Assembly: GCF_003990725.2 (NCBI RefSeq)
Contig: NZ_CP030064.1
Span: 2,604,001 to 2,668,000, forward strand
Source of the DNA: Halorubrum sp. PV6
GTDB lineage: Archaea; Halobacteriota; Halobacteria; Halobacteriales; Haloferacaceae
Direction of reading: 5' to 3'
Length of the DNA: 64,000 nt
The notes below the pieces were generated by a model, which made no database searches, had not been told where the DNA came from, and saw nothing but the letters and a program-made list of their open reading frames with translations. Of this stretch, positions 35,128 to 44,218 are shown one piece after another (the first letter of the stretch is position 1; each line of letters opens with the position of its first letter). The translations under genes were made by a program, and so were the position numbers.

Positions 35128-35632
35128 GCGACGACCACCTCAACTAAACAAACGTCTGTTAAACAACGCTCTTTGTCCGTGTTCATGTGCTGAATCACAT
35201 TACGACGCGGGGGTATGGAGATATATAAACACTTGAGTTGAGTTTCACAAAAAATCTCGTTGATGATACGAGAAGCGTCCGATATAAGGACAGATACATT
35301 GAATATAAGGCCATATTCTAGCCAAACTCCTCGCAATATTTGCGATCGAACTGGGCAACTGTTTTGTCAGATTTGTAAGTATACCTCGCAGATCGGGCGA
35401 ATCCGCGCCCGACGAGGCCGGGCGCGGCCACCGCGGGCGATTTTTGCCGCCCGGAACCGCGGGCACGACGCGCCGTTCCGGGCGCAACCCGTGATTTCGG
35501 CCGTTTGAACCGATCTGCGAGGAATTGTACGTTCGTCAACCCGATCGGCGGTCGAGGGGGGAAGGTGAAACTAGGCGGTCGATTCCCGTCAAAAACGGCA
35601 CGTCGTCGCGATGATTCGCGGTCGGTCCGGAA
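35128..35632. promoter_or_regulatory. Long AT-rich regulatory region upstream of amt
   Basis: 505 bases without a credible gene, much lower in GC than its surroundings. For the amt transcript, a TATA-like atatataaac sits at 35221-35230, leaving a leader of about 95 bases. Inverted repeats lie farther up: TCTCGT/ACGAGA (35255-35260, 35268-35273) and GAATAT/ATATTC (35301-35306, 35313-35318). Toward radA are a strong 9-bp GC hairpin (35403-35411 with 35419-35427) and a smaller one enclosing a T run (35434-35438 with 35449-35453). The palindromes are candidate nitrogen-regulator sites and the hairpins candidate terminators for radA or amt antisense reading; both are inference. Confidence 0.5.
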
Positions 35633-36664
35633 CTATTCCGGCTTCAGGCCTTCGCCCTGGACGCGCATCACGGCCTCGCCGTCGGCGAGGTTCGGCGCGT
35701 CGACGAGGCGGACGATCCGCTTGTTCCCCTTCGATTTGCGGAGGTACATCCGGAACGTGGAGGCGTGGCCGAGGATGTTCCCACCGATCGCCTGCGTCGG
35801 GTCACCGAAGTACGAGTCGGGGTTGGACGCGACCTGGTTGGTGACGAGGATGGCGGTGTTGAACAGGTCGCCGATCCGCATCAGGTCGTGGAGGTGTTTG
35901 TTGAGCTTCTGCTGCCGGTCGGCGAGTTCGCCGCGGCCGACGTACTCGGCGCGGAAGTGGGCGGTAAGCGAGTCCACGCAGACGATCCGGATGGGCCACT
36001 CGCTTTCCTCGTGTTCGCCGGCGAGCTCCTTCGCCTTCTCCGCGAGCAGGATCTGGTGGTTGGAGTTGAACGCCTTCGCGACGTGGATCTGGTCTAGGAA
36101 CGCCTCGATCAGCGCCTCCATCGCCTCCTCGTCGCTCGGCGTGCCCTCTATCTCGCGGCGCTCCATCTCGTTGGCGAGAATCTCGTCGTCGAGTCCGCGG
36201 ACCATGTCGTCGATCCGCTCCGGGCGGAACGTGTCCTCGGTGTCGACGAAGATACAGCCGCCGTCAAGCCCGCCGTGTTCCGGCGGCAACTGCACGTTGA
36301 CCGCCATCTGGTGGGTGACCTGCGACTTCCCGGACCCGAACTCGCCGTACACCTCGGTGATCGACTGGGTCTCGATACCGCCGCCGAGCAGCTCGTCGAC
36401 CTCGTCGATCTGCCAGGAGAGCTTCCCGATCTCCTGGCGTCGTTCGAGGACCGTCGCGCCCGTCTCGAAGCCGCCGACGTCGGCCGCGTCGCGGGCGGCG
36501 TTGATGATGTCCGCGGCGGAGGACTCGCCGATGTCCGCCGTGTTCGACATCTCGCCGGGGCTCGCAACGGCGATAGACTGGTAGCTCTCGAATCCGTTCT
36601 CGACGAGTTTGTCTGCGGTGGCGGGGCCGACTCCGGGAAGGTCCTCGAGTTCGTCTTCTGGCAT
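35633..36664 (-). CDS. radA: DNA repair and recombination protein RadA
   Basis: 343 residues, archaeal RecA/Rad51 recombinase. A helix-hairpin-helix domain ([17 protein letters not shown]) is followed by the polymerisation segment, Walker [14 protein letters not shown] near residue 110, and Walker B in [13 protein letters not shown]. Loop regions [14 protein letters not shown] and the C-terminal [14 protein letters not shown] match RadA. It forms filaments on single-stranded DNA and carries out strand exchange. The ATG at 36664 is six bases inside a longer frame (MYMPED) and follows a TATA box at 36691-36698, giving an almost leaderless transcript. An intein, common at this site in haloarchaea, is absent. 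Confidence 0.97.
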   Translation of the reverse strand: MPEDELEDLPGVGPATADKLVENGFESYQSIAVASPGEMSNTADIGESSAADIINAARDAADVGGFETGATVLERRQEIGKLSWQIDEVDELLGGGIETQSITEVYGEFGSGKSQVTHQMAVNVQLPPEHGGLDGGCIFVDTEDTFRPERIDDMVRGLDDEILANEMERREIEGTPSDEEAMEALIEAFLDQIHVAKAFNSNHQILLAEKAKELAGEHEESEWPIRIVCVDSLTAHFRAEYVGRGELADRQQKLNKHLHDLMRIGDLFNTAILVTNQVASNPDSYFGDPTQAIGGNILGHASTFRMYLRKSKGNKRIVRLVDAPNLADGEAVMRVQGEGLKPE

Positions 36665-36690
36665 GTACACGTCCGTTGTTCGCCATCCCG

Positions 36691-36698
36691 TATAAATA
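36691..36698 (-). promoter_or_regulatory. TATA box of radA
   Basis: The sequence tataaata, read as TATTTATA on the coding strand, lies about 28 bases upstream of the radA ATG. Just beyond it is the repeated gtgaaagtgaaa motif, a possible B-recognition or activator site. Confidence 0.55.
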
Positions 36699-36871
36699 CT
36701 CGTTTACACCCGAGTGAAAGTGAAAATTGCTCCCGCGTCGCGCTCCGGATGCGTCGGTGTCGTATATAAGCGTCTGCGTCGATGCGCCGTCTCGCTCTCC
36801 CGGTGAAACTACTCGGCTCGGGCCGTCACCGCGTAGCGTCACCCGTCGTCCGGCGCGGCCGGCCGCCGCGC

Positions 36872-37372
36872 TCAGAAGCCGACGCGCCGTACGTAGTCGA
36901 GTTCGCGGATCTCGACGAGCAGGTCGCCGGAGAGGTCGGCGTCGGTGATCACGTACAGCTTCGGATCGTCGGTGAACTCGGGGTCCTCGCTCAACACCTG
37001 CCGGATCGAGACCCCGTGGTCGGCGAGGATACCGGTCACCTCGGCGACGATCCCCGCCTCGTTGGCGGACGCGACCTCGATCGTGAGCACCGTCAGATCG
37101 AGGACGGGAGCCAGATCCATCAGACTCGGCACCGACGAGATGTTCGTGAAGATGCGTTTCAGCTCCGGGTCGGCGAGTATCGCGTCGGTCGTGGAGTCGA
37201 CGACGCGGCGGTCGACGTCGAGTTCGCGCGCGATACCGGTGTAGGGGATCTCTATCCCGCCGGAGACGACCCGCCCCTCCTCGTTGACCGAGAAGCCGCG
37301 CTCTAAGAACAGCCGGATCACGGCCTGTTGGCTCGGTGACCCCTCGAACTTCTCGAGGATCTCGTCGAACAT
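36872..37372 (-). CDS. Putative amino-acid-responsive regulator with ACT domain
   Basis: 166 residues. The N-terminal half (about 1-75) looks like a winged helix (SPSQQAVIRLFLERGFSVNEEGRV, IPYTGIARELDVDRRVVDST). The C-terminal half is an ACT domain (VLTIEVASANEAGIVAEVTGILADHGVSIRQVL). This layout matches the COG2150-type archaeal proteins called regulators of amino acid metabolism. ACT domains bind amino acids at dimer interfaces. Which genes it controls is unknown; it is monocistronic, upstream of radA on the same strand with a 207-base gap. Regulatory role is inferred from domain type. Confidence 0.8.
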   Translation of the reverse strand: MFDEILEKFEGSPSQQAVIRLFLERGFSVNEEGRVVSGGIEIPYTGIARELDVDRRVVDSTTDAILADPELKRIFTNISSVPSLMDLAPVLDLTVLTIEVASANEAGIVAEVTGILADHGVSIRQVLSEDPEFTDDPKLYVITDADLSGDLLVEIRELDYVRRVGF

Positions 37373-37540
37373 TCGTCTCTCGGTGGTCGCCGCGAGCGGT
37401 TAAAACACCGGGGGAGGCGACCGGCGGTCGACCGTGCCGACCGAACGCTTCGAGACCGGGCAAGAACCCCTTCAGCCGTCACAGACCACTTTCGCCCCGC
37501 CACCCAACCGCTTTTAGCCGACGGCGACGAACCTCGGTCC

Positions 37541-39784
37541 GTGTCAGAGTCGCCGCATTTGCGGTTCTTCCCGTACGAGGAACCGTATCCGAACCAGCGC
37601 GAGGCGATGGATAGGATCGCCAACGCGCTGGATCGCGGGCAGGACGTGCTGTTCGAGGGAGCGCCCGGAACGGGAAAGACCCTCTCCGCGCTCGTGCCCG
37701 CGCTGGAACACGCCCGCGAGCACGACCGCACGGTCGTGATCACGACCAACGTTCACCAGCAGATGCGGCAGTTCGTCGAGGACGCCCGCGCGATCACCCG
37801 CGAAGAGCCCATCCGCGCGGTCGTATTTAAAGGGAAGGCATCGATGTGTCACATCGGCGTCGACTACCAGGAGTGTCAGACGCTCAGGGACACCACCCGC
37901 GAGATGGTCGAGACCGAAAGCGACGTGCGCGAACTGGAAGCCCGGCAGCGCGAGCTGTTGGCCGAGAGCCGCGAGGGCGACGCGGGCGCCGCCGAGGCCC
38001 GCGAATCCGTGATGGAGGAACTCGACGAACTCGAAGCAGAAATCGACGAGTACGAGACCGCGAACGTCTGTTCGCACTACCGGAACAACCTCGTCGAGGA
38101 CACGGACGAGTTCTTCGGCTGGCTGTTCGAGGACGTTCGCACCCCCGAGAACGTGTACGCGTACGCGGACGAGCGCGATCTCTGTGGCTACGAACTGCTC
38201 AAAGAGGGGATGGAGGGCGTCGACCTGGTGGTGTGTAACTACCACCACCTGCTCGACCCGAACATCCGCGAGCAGTTCTTCCGGTGGATCGACCGCGACC
38301 CGAGCGAGATTCTCACCGTCTTCGACGAGGCGCACAACATCGAGGACGCCGCGCGCGACCACGCCACGCGAACGCTGACCGAGAACACGCTCGACGCCGC
38401 CTTAGAGGAGCTCGCGGAGAGCGACGACTCTCGCAGCGAGGCGGCGGAGAACGTCGTCCGCGCCTTCCGTGACGCCCTGCTCGAAACGTACGAGGACGCG
38501 CTCGGCGCCGGTCGCCGCGAGTCGGTCGGCGAGAACTGGGAGGATCTGTCTATCGCCAACGACGACCGCCGCGACGACCTCACGCTCGCCTTTCTCCGCA
38601 ACTACGAGGGGAAGGGCATCGACACGGAGACGGAACTCGCGGTCCAACTCGGGCAGGCGTTAGACGAGGAGTACGACCGGCGCTACCGCGACGGCGAGAC
38701 GACGACCCGGACGGAGTGTCAGACCCTGCAGGTCGCCCGGTTCGTCTCGACGTGGATGGCGGAGGGGACCGAGATGGGCCAGTACCCGGTCGCCTCCGTG
38801 CGCCGCGACGGCGCCACCGACGAGGTGTACGGCCGCGCGGAGCTGTACACCTGCATCCCGCGCCGCGTCACCGAAGAACTGTTCGACGAGGTCGCCGCGT
38901 CGGTGCTGATGAGCGCGACGCTCCGCCCCTTCGACGTGACCAACGACGTGCTCGGCCTCGAAGACGTGGCGTCGCTGGCGTACGGGATGGGCTACCCCGA
39001 GTCGAACCGCCGGACCTTCGCGGTCGACACCCCGCCGCTTTTCGCCTCCGAGCGAAACGACCCGGAGACCCAGGAGACGGTAGCGTCGCTGCTGCGCGAC
39101 GCGATCCGGTTTACCCCCGGCAACACGCTCGCCTTCTTCCCCTCCTACGCCGAGGCCGAGCGCTACTACGAACGGCTGGGCGGGTCGACCGGCGGGGACG
39201 CGGGGGCCGCCGGCGCGGGGAGCCGGGACGTCGGCGTCGGCGGGGGGCTGGCCGGCGCGGACCTCGGCGCGCTCTACCTCGACGGCCCCGGCGAAGACGA
39301 GGAGGACCTGCGCCGGCGGGTCGTCGAGAGCGACGACGCGACCCTCTTTACCTCCCTCTGGGGCACCCTCGCGGAGGGGGTGAGCTTCGACGGCGACGAC
39401 GCGCGGACGGTCGTCGTCATCGGCGTCCCGTACCCGCACCTCTCCGACCGGATGGAGGCGGTGCAGGCGGCGTACGACCGGGCGTTCGCCGACCACGACC
39501 GCTCCCGCGACCCCGGCTGGGCGTACGCCGTCGAGATCCCGACGATCCGCAAGACCCGACAGGCGATCGGCCGGGTCGTTCGCGGCCCGGACGACTTCGG
39601 CGTCCGGATCCTCGCGGACCGCCGGTACACGGCGGCCGACATGGGGAAGTACTCGGTTCGGAGCGCGTTCCCGCCGGAAGAGCGCGAGGAACTGCTCGAT
39701 CTACAGCCCGAGAAGCTGAAGTTCGCGATGCTCAACTTCTACGGCGACCACGACGCCTACGACGGGCCGCCACCGGAGCCGTGA
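37541..39784 (+). CDS. rad3: XPD/Rad3-family 5'-3' DNA helicase with Fe-S cluster motif
   Basis: 747 residues from GTG 37541. Motif I is FEGAPGTGKTLSAL near residue 38, the DEAH box is in TVFDEAHNIEDAA near 265, and motif VI region IRKTRQAIGRVVRGPDDFG is near 675. Four cysteines between motifs Ia and II (in SMCHIG, YQECQT, NVCSHY and DLCGYE) match the [4Fe-4S] domain of XPD-type helicases. These helicases unwind DNA in repair. A glycine-rich insertion lies around residues 548-570. Haloarchaea carry several Rad3-like genes, so the specific role is not fixed. Divergent to the ACT-domain gene. Confidence 0.92.
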   Translation: MSESPHLRFFPYEEPYPNQREAMDRIANALDRGQDVLFEGAPGTGKTLSALVPALEHAREHDRTVVITTNVHQQMRQFVEDARAITREEPIRAVVFKGKASMCHIGVDYQECQTLRDTTREMVETESDVRELEARQRELLAESREGDAGAAEARESVMEELDELEAEIDEYETANVCSHYRNNLVEDTDEFFGWLFEDVRTPENVYAYADERDLCGYELLKEGMEGVDLVVCNYHHLLDPNIREQFFRWIDRDPSEILTVFDEAHNIEDAARDHATRTLTENTLDAALEELAESDDSRSEAAENVVRAFRDALLETYEDALGAGRRESVGENWEDLSIANDDRRDDLTLAFLRNYEGKGIDTETELAVQLGQALDEEYDRRYRDGETTTRTECQTLQVARFVSTWMAEGTEMGQYPVASVRRDGATDEVYGRAELYTCIPRRVTEELFDEVAASVLMSATLRPFDVTNDVLGLEDVASLAYGMGYPESNRRTFAVDTPPLFASERNDPETQETVASLLRDAIRFTPGNTLAFFPSYAEAERYYERLGGSTGGDAGAAGAGSRDVGVGGGLAGADLGALYLDGPGEDEEDLRRRVVESDDATLFTSLWGTLAEGVSFDGDDARTVVVIGVPYPHLSDRMEAVQAAYDRAFADHDRSRDPGWAYAVEIPTIRKTRQAIGRVVRGPDDFGVRILADRRYTAADMGKYSVRSAFPPEEREELLDLQPEKLKFAMLNFYGDHDAYDGPPPEP

Positions 39785-39803
39785 GGCGGCGTGGGGTCGC
39801 CGC

Positions 39804-40163
39804 CTACCCCGGTCGGGCCGCGAGCAGCACCGCGACGCCGAGTAACACGATGCCGAGCAGCGTCGTGATCACCGCGTGGATGAGCGTCATGCCGACCACG
39901 AGACGCCGGGGCTGGTCGTAGCTCCACGCGAACATGAGGCCGTCGACCACGAGCGCGGCCGTGACGATGAGTGACTCCGGGAGCGAGAAGGCGCCGCCGA
40001 CGACGCCGATGACGGCCGGGAGCGGGCCGACGTAGAGCGCTCGACGCGGGTCGACATCGCCGAGGACGTTCCGGGCGGCGAGGTGAGCCGTCACCGAGAG
40101 GAACAGCGCGAACAGGACGGTCGTCCCCAGCACCGAGGCCGGCGTCACCGTCTGCAGGATCAT
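39804..40163 (-). CDS. Small membrane protein, hypothetical (DUF7473-like)
   Basis: 119 residues with about four membrane helices (10-28, 45-62, 66-84, 92-115). The first helix region LFALFLSVTAHLAARNVLGDVDPRRALYVG is Ala/Leu-rich, and a polar W-SYDQPRR loop lies between the third and fourth helices. It resembles haloarchaea-specific membrane proteins without assigned function. It follows the XPD-like gene convergently with a 19-base gap. ATG at 40163. Confidence 0.7.
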   Translation of the reverse strand: MILQTVTPASVLGTTVLFALFLSVTAHLAARNVLGDVDPRRALYVGPLPAVIGVVGGAFSLPESLIVTAALVVDGLMFAWSYDQPRRLVVGMTLIHAVITTLLGIVLLGVAVLLAARPG

Positions 40164-40238
40164 AGGCGAACTACGGGACGACGGGTAAAAAGTGGTCGCG
40201 GAATCGGATCGGTCGGGCGCTCGCCACGCGCCGACGGC

Positions 40239-40796
40239 TCACGCCAGCAGGCCGAGACCGTCGAGTTCCTCAACGATCACGTCGACGGCGGCCGCGGCGT
40301 CGTCCGGCGTCGTGCCGCCGGTGACGACGAGCTTTCCGCTGCCGAAGAGCAGCGCGACCACGTCGGGGTCGTCGATCCGGTAGACGAGGCCGGGGAACTG
40401 CTCCGGCTCGTACTCGATGTGTTCTAACCCGAGCCCGATGGCGATCGCGTTGAGGTTGAGGCTCTGGCCGAGGTCGGCGGAGGTGACGATGTTCTGGACC
40501 GTGACCTCCGGGTCGTCGACCGGGATCTGGAGCGCGCGGAGCTCGTCGAACACCAGATCGAGGCTCTCGTGGACGGCGTCGATCGAGTTGGCCCCCGTAC
40601 AGACGATCTTCCCCGACCGGAAGATCAGCGCGGCCGATTTCGGGTCCGTGGTGCGGTAGACGAGGCCGGGGAACTGCTCGGGGTCGTAGTCGGCGCCTTC
40701 GAGATCCATCGCGACGCTCTGGAGGTCGAGCTCCTGTCCGATCCCGGTGGAGGCAACGACATTCTCTATCGATATCGTCTCCTTCGGGTCGGCCAT
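40239..40796 (-). CDS. tbp: TATA-box-binding protein
   Basis: 185 residues made of two imperfect repeats of about 90 residues. The first begins IENVVASTGIGQELDLQSVA and the second VQNIVTSADLGQSLNLNAIA. Each carries the FPGLVYR strand and the KIVCTGA or KLVVTGG strand that contact the DNA minor groove. TBP recruits TFB and RNA polymerase to archaeal promoters. Haloarchaea usually have several tbp genes with different promoter preference; the acidic character fits the halophilic version. The ATG at 40796 is about 27 bases from a TATA-like element shared with the divergent trm-G10 gene, so the transcript may be leaderless. Confidence 0.96.
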   Translation of the reverse strand: MADPKETISIENVVASTGIGQELDLQSVAMDLEGADYDPEQFPGLVYRTTDPKSAALIFRSGKIVCTGANSIDAVHESLDLVFDELRALQIPVDDPEVTVQNIVTSADLGQSLNLNAIAIGLGLEHIEYEPEQFPGLVYRIDDPDVVALLFGSGKLVVTGGTTPDDAAAAVDVIVEELDGLGLLA

Positions 40797-40818
40797 TATA
40801 CCGGGACAGACAGCTGTG

Positions 40819-40830
40819 AGATATAAATAG
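40819..40830. promoter_or_regulatory. TATA element shared by tbp and trm-G10
   Basis: The AT block agatataaatag reads as ATATAAATA on the plus strand and TATTTATAT on the minus strand. It lies about 27 bases from the tbp ATG and 55 bases from the trm-G10 GTG. It is the only TATA-like element between the two genes. Confidence 0.55.
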
Positions 40831-40882
40831 GTGGCTGGTTGGAACCGCTATCCTCTTGCGAGCGGCGGCCCGACTCCGCGAC

Positions 40883-41983
40883 GTGTACTGGCTCGAACTC
40901 GCCGGCGAGGAGGACGCGTTCGCGGCGCGCGAAGCCGCCGTCGCCGCGGCGGGCGTCGAACTGCTCGCGCCGGGAGTCGCCCGCGCCGGGAGCGTCGGGC
41001 TCGGTCGCGACGACGCGGGGGCGGCGGTCCGACGGCTCGCGTACACCCGCAGCGCAACCGAGGCGGTCGCCCGGACCGACGCCGACATCGACGCCGCGGC
41101 CGCCGCCCTGGAGGCGGCGCCAATCGACCGATCGGGGACGGTCGCGGTCCGCGCCCGCAACGTGCGAAACACGACGGCGGTCTCGACGAGCGCGGCCGAG
41201 CGCGAGCTGGGCGGCGTCCTCGTCGACCGCGGGTTCGACGTCGACCTCGACGACCCCGACCACGTGTTGCGCGCGCTGTTCGCGGCCGGCGAGCGCGAGG
41301 CACACGAGTCGGTGCCGGGCGCGGACGGCGACGCGGCCGCGGTCTGTGCGCTGGGGTGGGTCGTCGCCGAGGCCGCGCGTGATTTCGCGCCGGACCCCAC
41401 CGACCGACCCTTCTTCCAGCCGGGCAGCATGGCGCCGGCGGACGCGCGGGCGTACGTCAACCTCGCCGGCGCGGGGCCCGGTCGGACCGTGCTCGATCCG
41501 ATGTGCGGCACCGGCGGGTTACCCCTCGAAGCGGGGCTCGTCGGGAGCGACGCGGTCGCCTGCGACGCGCAGTCGAAGATGGTCCGCGGGACGCGCGAGA
41601 ACCTCCGGGCGTACGTCGGGGACGGCTCGGCGGGGCCGAACTGGCACGTCGCCCGCGGTGACGCCACCGACCTCCCGCTGCGAGACGACTCAGTGGATGG
41701 GGTCGCGTTCGACGCCCCGTACGGCCGGCAGTCGAAGATCGCCCGGCACGAACTGGCCGACCTCGTGGCGGGCGCGCTCGCGGAGGCCGCCCGCGTCGCC
41801 CCCCGTGCGGTCGTGATCGCCGACCGCGACTGGCGTCGGGAGGCGCGTGCGGCCGGGTGGACCGTCGACGCCGCCTTCGAGCGCCGGGTGCACCGCTCGC
41901 TCACCCGCCACGTGCTCGTCCTCGATCGGCGGCCGGACCGCGACGACCGCCGTGGACCGGCGAGTCGACCGTCCCGAGAGTGA
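40883..41983 (+). CDS. trmG10: tRNA (guanine10-N2)-dimethyltransferase (Trm-G10)
   Basis: 366 residues from GTG 40883, which gives MYWLELAGEEDAF, the usual N-terminus of the family; TTG 40856 is a longer alternative in the same frame. A THUMP domain (about 1-155) binds tRNA, and a Rossmann methyltransferase domain follows with LDPMCGTGGLPLEAGL (SAM site) and FDAPYGRQSK, the D-P-P-Y-type catalytic motif. The enzyme makes N2-methyl and N2,N2-dimethylguanosine at position 10 of tRNA. It diverges from tbp across a short shared promoter region. Confidence 0.92.
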   Translation: MYWLELAGEEDAFAAREAAVAAAGVELLAPGVARAGSVGLGRDDAGAAVRRLAYTRSATEAVARTDADIDAAAAALEAAPIDRSGTVAVRARNVRNTTAVSTSAAERELGGVLVDRGFDVDLDDPDHVLRALFAAGEREAHESVPGADGDAAAVCALGWVVAEAARDFAPDPTDRPFFQPGSMAPADARAYVNLAGAGPGRTVLDPMCGTGGLPLEAGLVGSDAVACDAQSKMVRGTRENLRAYVGDGSAGPNWHVARGDATDLPLRDDSVDGVAFDAPYGRQSKIARHELADLVAGALAEAARVAPRAVVIADRDWRREARAAGWTVDAAFERRVHRSLTRHVLVLDRRPDRDDRRGPASRPSRE

Positions 41984-42088
41984 AGATCGAGTCGGCGAGA
42001 ACCGGCGGGTGAGCCGCGCAGCCGACGCGTTTCACTTTCGCTCTCCCCGCGGGCAACGATTAAGTGGACAGCCAGTCGTGGTGTGTTC

Positions 42089-43216
42089 ATGACCGGGGAC
42101 GCCGGCGGCGACATGCTCTCGTGGGACGAGTCGGTGTTCCGCGACGAGTCGGTGTTCGAGATCGACCACGTCCCCGAGACGTTCCGCCACCGCGAGAGCC
42201 AACTGGAGAGTTTAAAGTACGCGCTCCGCCCGGCCGTTCGGGGCTCCCGACCGCTCAACACGATGGTCCGCGGCCCGCCCGGCACCGGCAAGACCACGGC
42301 GGTCCAGAAGCTGTTCGGCGAACTCGGCGCCCGGACCGACGTGCGCACGGTCCGCGTGAACTGCCAGGTGGACTCGACGCGCTACGCAGTCTTCTCCCGC
42401 ATCTTCGAGGGGATATTCGATTATGAACCCCCCTCCTCCGGAATCTCGTTTAAAAAACTGTTCGGCCAGATCACGGACCGGCTCGTGGAGGAAGACGACG
42501 TGCTCGTCGTCACCTTAGACGACGTGAACTACCTCTTTTATGAGAACGAGGCCTCAGACACGCTCTACTCGCTTTTGCGCGCCCACGAGGCGCACTCCGG
42601 CGCGAAGATCGGCGTCATCGTCGTCTCCTCCGATCTCGGCCTCGACGTGATAGACGACCTCGACACCCGCGTCCAGTCGGTGTTCCGGCCGGAGGAGGTG
42701 TACTTCCCCGTCTACGACGCGACCGAGATATACGACATCCTCTTCGAGCGCGCGAAACGCGGCTTCCACGACGGCGTCATCGGGGATAGCGAACTGGAGC
42801 GCGTCGCGGATCTGACCGCCGAGAGCGGCGACCTCCGGGTCGGCATCGACCTCCTCCGCCGGGCGGGACTCAACGCCGAGATGCGCGCCTCGAAGACCAT
42901 CGTCGGCGAGGACGTGGAGTCAGCCTACGACAAATCGAAGCACGTTCACCTCTCGCGGTCGCTCCGCGGCCTCTCGGAGTCAGAGCGCGCGCTCGTCCGC
43001 GTCCTCGCCGAAAACGACGGCGAGCGCGCCGGAGCGGTGTACGACGCGTTCCGCGAGGAGACCGACCTCGGCTACACCCGCTACTCGGAGATCATCAACA
43101 AACTCGACCAACTCGGCGTGATCGACGCGGAGTACGCCGACGTGGAGGGGCGCGGGCGCTCCCGCGAACTCTCCTTGGCCTACGACGCCGAGGCGGTGTT
43201 AGACCGGCTGGAGTAG
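42089..43216 (+). CDS. orc1: Orc1/Cdc6 family replication initiator
   Basis: 375 residues from ATG 42089 (a GTG six bases upstream is possible). AAA+ domain: Walker A RGPPGTGKTTAVQKL near residue 63, Walker B VVTLDDVNYLF near 143, sensor-1 region IGVIVVSSD and sensor-2 Arg in SGDLRVGIDLLRRAG. A winged-helix domain occupies about 285-375. Such proteins bind origin repeats and load the MCM helicase. No convincing origin repeats flank the gene: the upstream gap is only 105 bases and GC-rich. It is therefore probably one of several orc paralogues not tied to an adjacent origin. Confidence 0.93.
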   Translation: MTGDAGGDMLSWDESVFRDESVFEIDHVPETFRHRESQLESLKYALRPAVRGSRPLNTMVRGPPGTGKTTAVQKLFGELGARTDVRTVRVNCQVDSTRYAVFSRIFEGIFDYEPPSSGISFKKLFGQITDRLVEEDDVLVVTLDDVNYLFYENEASDTLYSLLRAHEAHSGAKIGVIVVSSDLGLDVIDDLDTRVQSVFRPEEVYFPVYDATEIYDILFERAKRGFHDGVIGDSELERVADLTAESGDLRVGIDLLRRAGLNAEMRASKTIVGEDVESAYDKSKHVHLSRSLRGLSESERALVRVLAENDGERAGAVYDAFREETDLGYTRYSEIINKLDQLGVIDAEYADVEGRGRSRELSLAYDAEAVLDRLE

Positions 43217-43255
43217 CCCGACGCCTTTTCAATGCCACCGCCCGCACTCGGCGGT

Positions 43256-43981
43256 ATGAAGACGAGCGGCGGCAGCGACGCGGCGAAGCGACGGGCCGGC
43301 GAGTCGGCGGCCGAGACGGTCGACGACGGCGAGGTGGTCGGCCTCGGAACCGGCTCGACCGCGGCCCACGCGATCCGGCGGCTCGGCGACCGAGTGGACG
43401 CCGGGCTCGACGTGAGGGGCGTGGCGACCTCCTTCGCGAGCCGCGAGCTCGCGGTCGACTGCGGGATTCCCCTCATCGACCTCGACGAGGCCGTCGGCCT
43501 CGACGCCCCCGGAATCGACCGAGCGATCGACGGGGCCGATCAGATTGCGGTCGGCCGCGGCGACGAACCGACCGTCGGCCCGCTTATCAAGGGCGGCGGC
43601 GCCGCGCACGCTCGCGAGAAGCTCGTCGACGCCGCGGCCGACCGGTTTCACGTCGTCGCCGACCCCTCGAAGGAGGCGGCGGTCCTCGATCGGTCGGTCC
43701 CGATAGCGGTGCTCCCCGACGGCCGGTCGGCGGTCGCCGACGCGGTGCGAGCCGCCGGCGGCGAGCCGACGCTCCGGCTCGCGGAACGGAAGGACGGGCC
43801 GGTCGTCACGGACGACGGGCACCTCGTCTTGGACTGCGCGTTCGGCGAAATCGACGCCCCGGAGCGGCTCGCGGCGACGCTGTCCGCGACGCCCGGCGTC
43901 GTCGAACACGGGCTGTTCGTGGGGCTCGCGGACGCGGTCCACGTCGGGACGGAGACGGGGGTTCGCGTCGCTCGGCGGTAA
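43256..43981 (+). CDS. rpiA: Ribose-5-phosphate isomerase A
   Basis: 241 residues from ATG 43256. The phosphate-binding GLGTGSTAAHAIRRL, the DGADQIAVGRGD segment and KGGGAAHAREKLV with its catalytic residues match RpiA. The enzyme interconverts ribose-5-phosphate and ribulose-5-phosphate, supplying ribose for nucleotides. It starts 39 bases after orc1 ends, on the same strand, and may share its transcript. The N-terminus is short and acidic as usual for haloarchaea. Confidence 0.94.
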   Translation: MKTSGGSDAAKRRAGESAAETVDDGEVVGLGTGSTAAHAIRRLGDRVDAGLDVRGVATSFASRELAVDCGIPLIDLDEAVGLDAPGIDRAIDGADQIAVGRGDEPTVGPLIKGGGAAHAREKLVDAAADRFHVVADPSKEAAVLDRSVPIAVLPDGRSAVADAVRAAGGEPTLRLAERKDGPVVTDDGHLVLDCAFGEIDAPERLAATLSATPGVVEHGLFVGLADAVHVGTETGVRVARR

Positions 43982-44050
43982 CAGGGCTTCAGAGGGCGTC
44001 GCTCGGCGGTCGGCAGCACGCAAAAAATGAAGGACTAAAACGCGTCCGTC

Positions 44051-44218
44051 TTAGAGGTCGCGAGGCTGGACCGTCTTCCGGTCGTTGGCCTCGGCTCGGC
44101 GCGCAGCGTCTTCGAGCAGCTCGTCCACTTCGTCGTCGAGCGCGTCGTAGAAGTCCGAAGCAACGTTTTTGTCGTCCAGGGCTTCCTTGACGGCCGCTTT
44201 GACAATAAGGTCTGCCAT
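44051..44218 (-). CDS. Small histone-fold protein (DUF1931-like)
   Basis: 55 residues, too short for most gene finders. The chain reads as helix-strand-helix-strand-helix, with VKAAVKEALDD, SDFYDALDDEVDELLEDAARR and a C-terminal KTVQPRDL, which matches the loop-2 and last-helix start of histones (in archaeal histones KTIKAEDI). It resembles DUF1931, a histone-fold family of archaea and bacteria. It is acidic rather than basic, so simple DNA wrapping is unlikely. A TATA-like element (ttattaac, near 44242-44249) lies about 26 bases upstream of the ATG at 44218. The reading frame has good haloarchaeal codon use. Confidence 0.85.
   Translation of the reverse strand: MADLIVKAAVKEALDDKNVASDFYDALDDEVDELLEDAARRAEANDRKTVQPRDL

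Noticed and set aside
40856-40882. TTG start for trm-G10
   Set aside because: It would add nine residues not seen in the family; the GTG at 40883 gives the expected MYWLELAG. It remains possible given its distance from the TATA element.
41984-42088. Replication origin next to orc1
   Set aside because: The upstream gap is only 105 bases, GC-rich, with no repeated origin motifs or AT-rich unwinding element that I can recognise.
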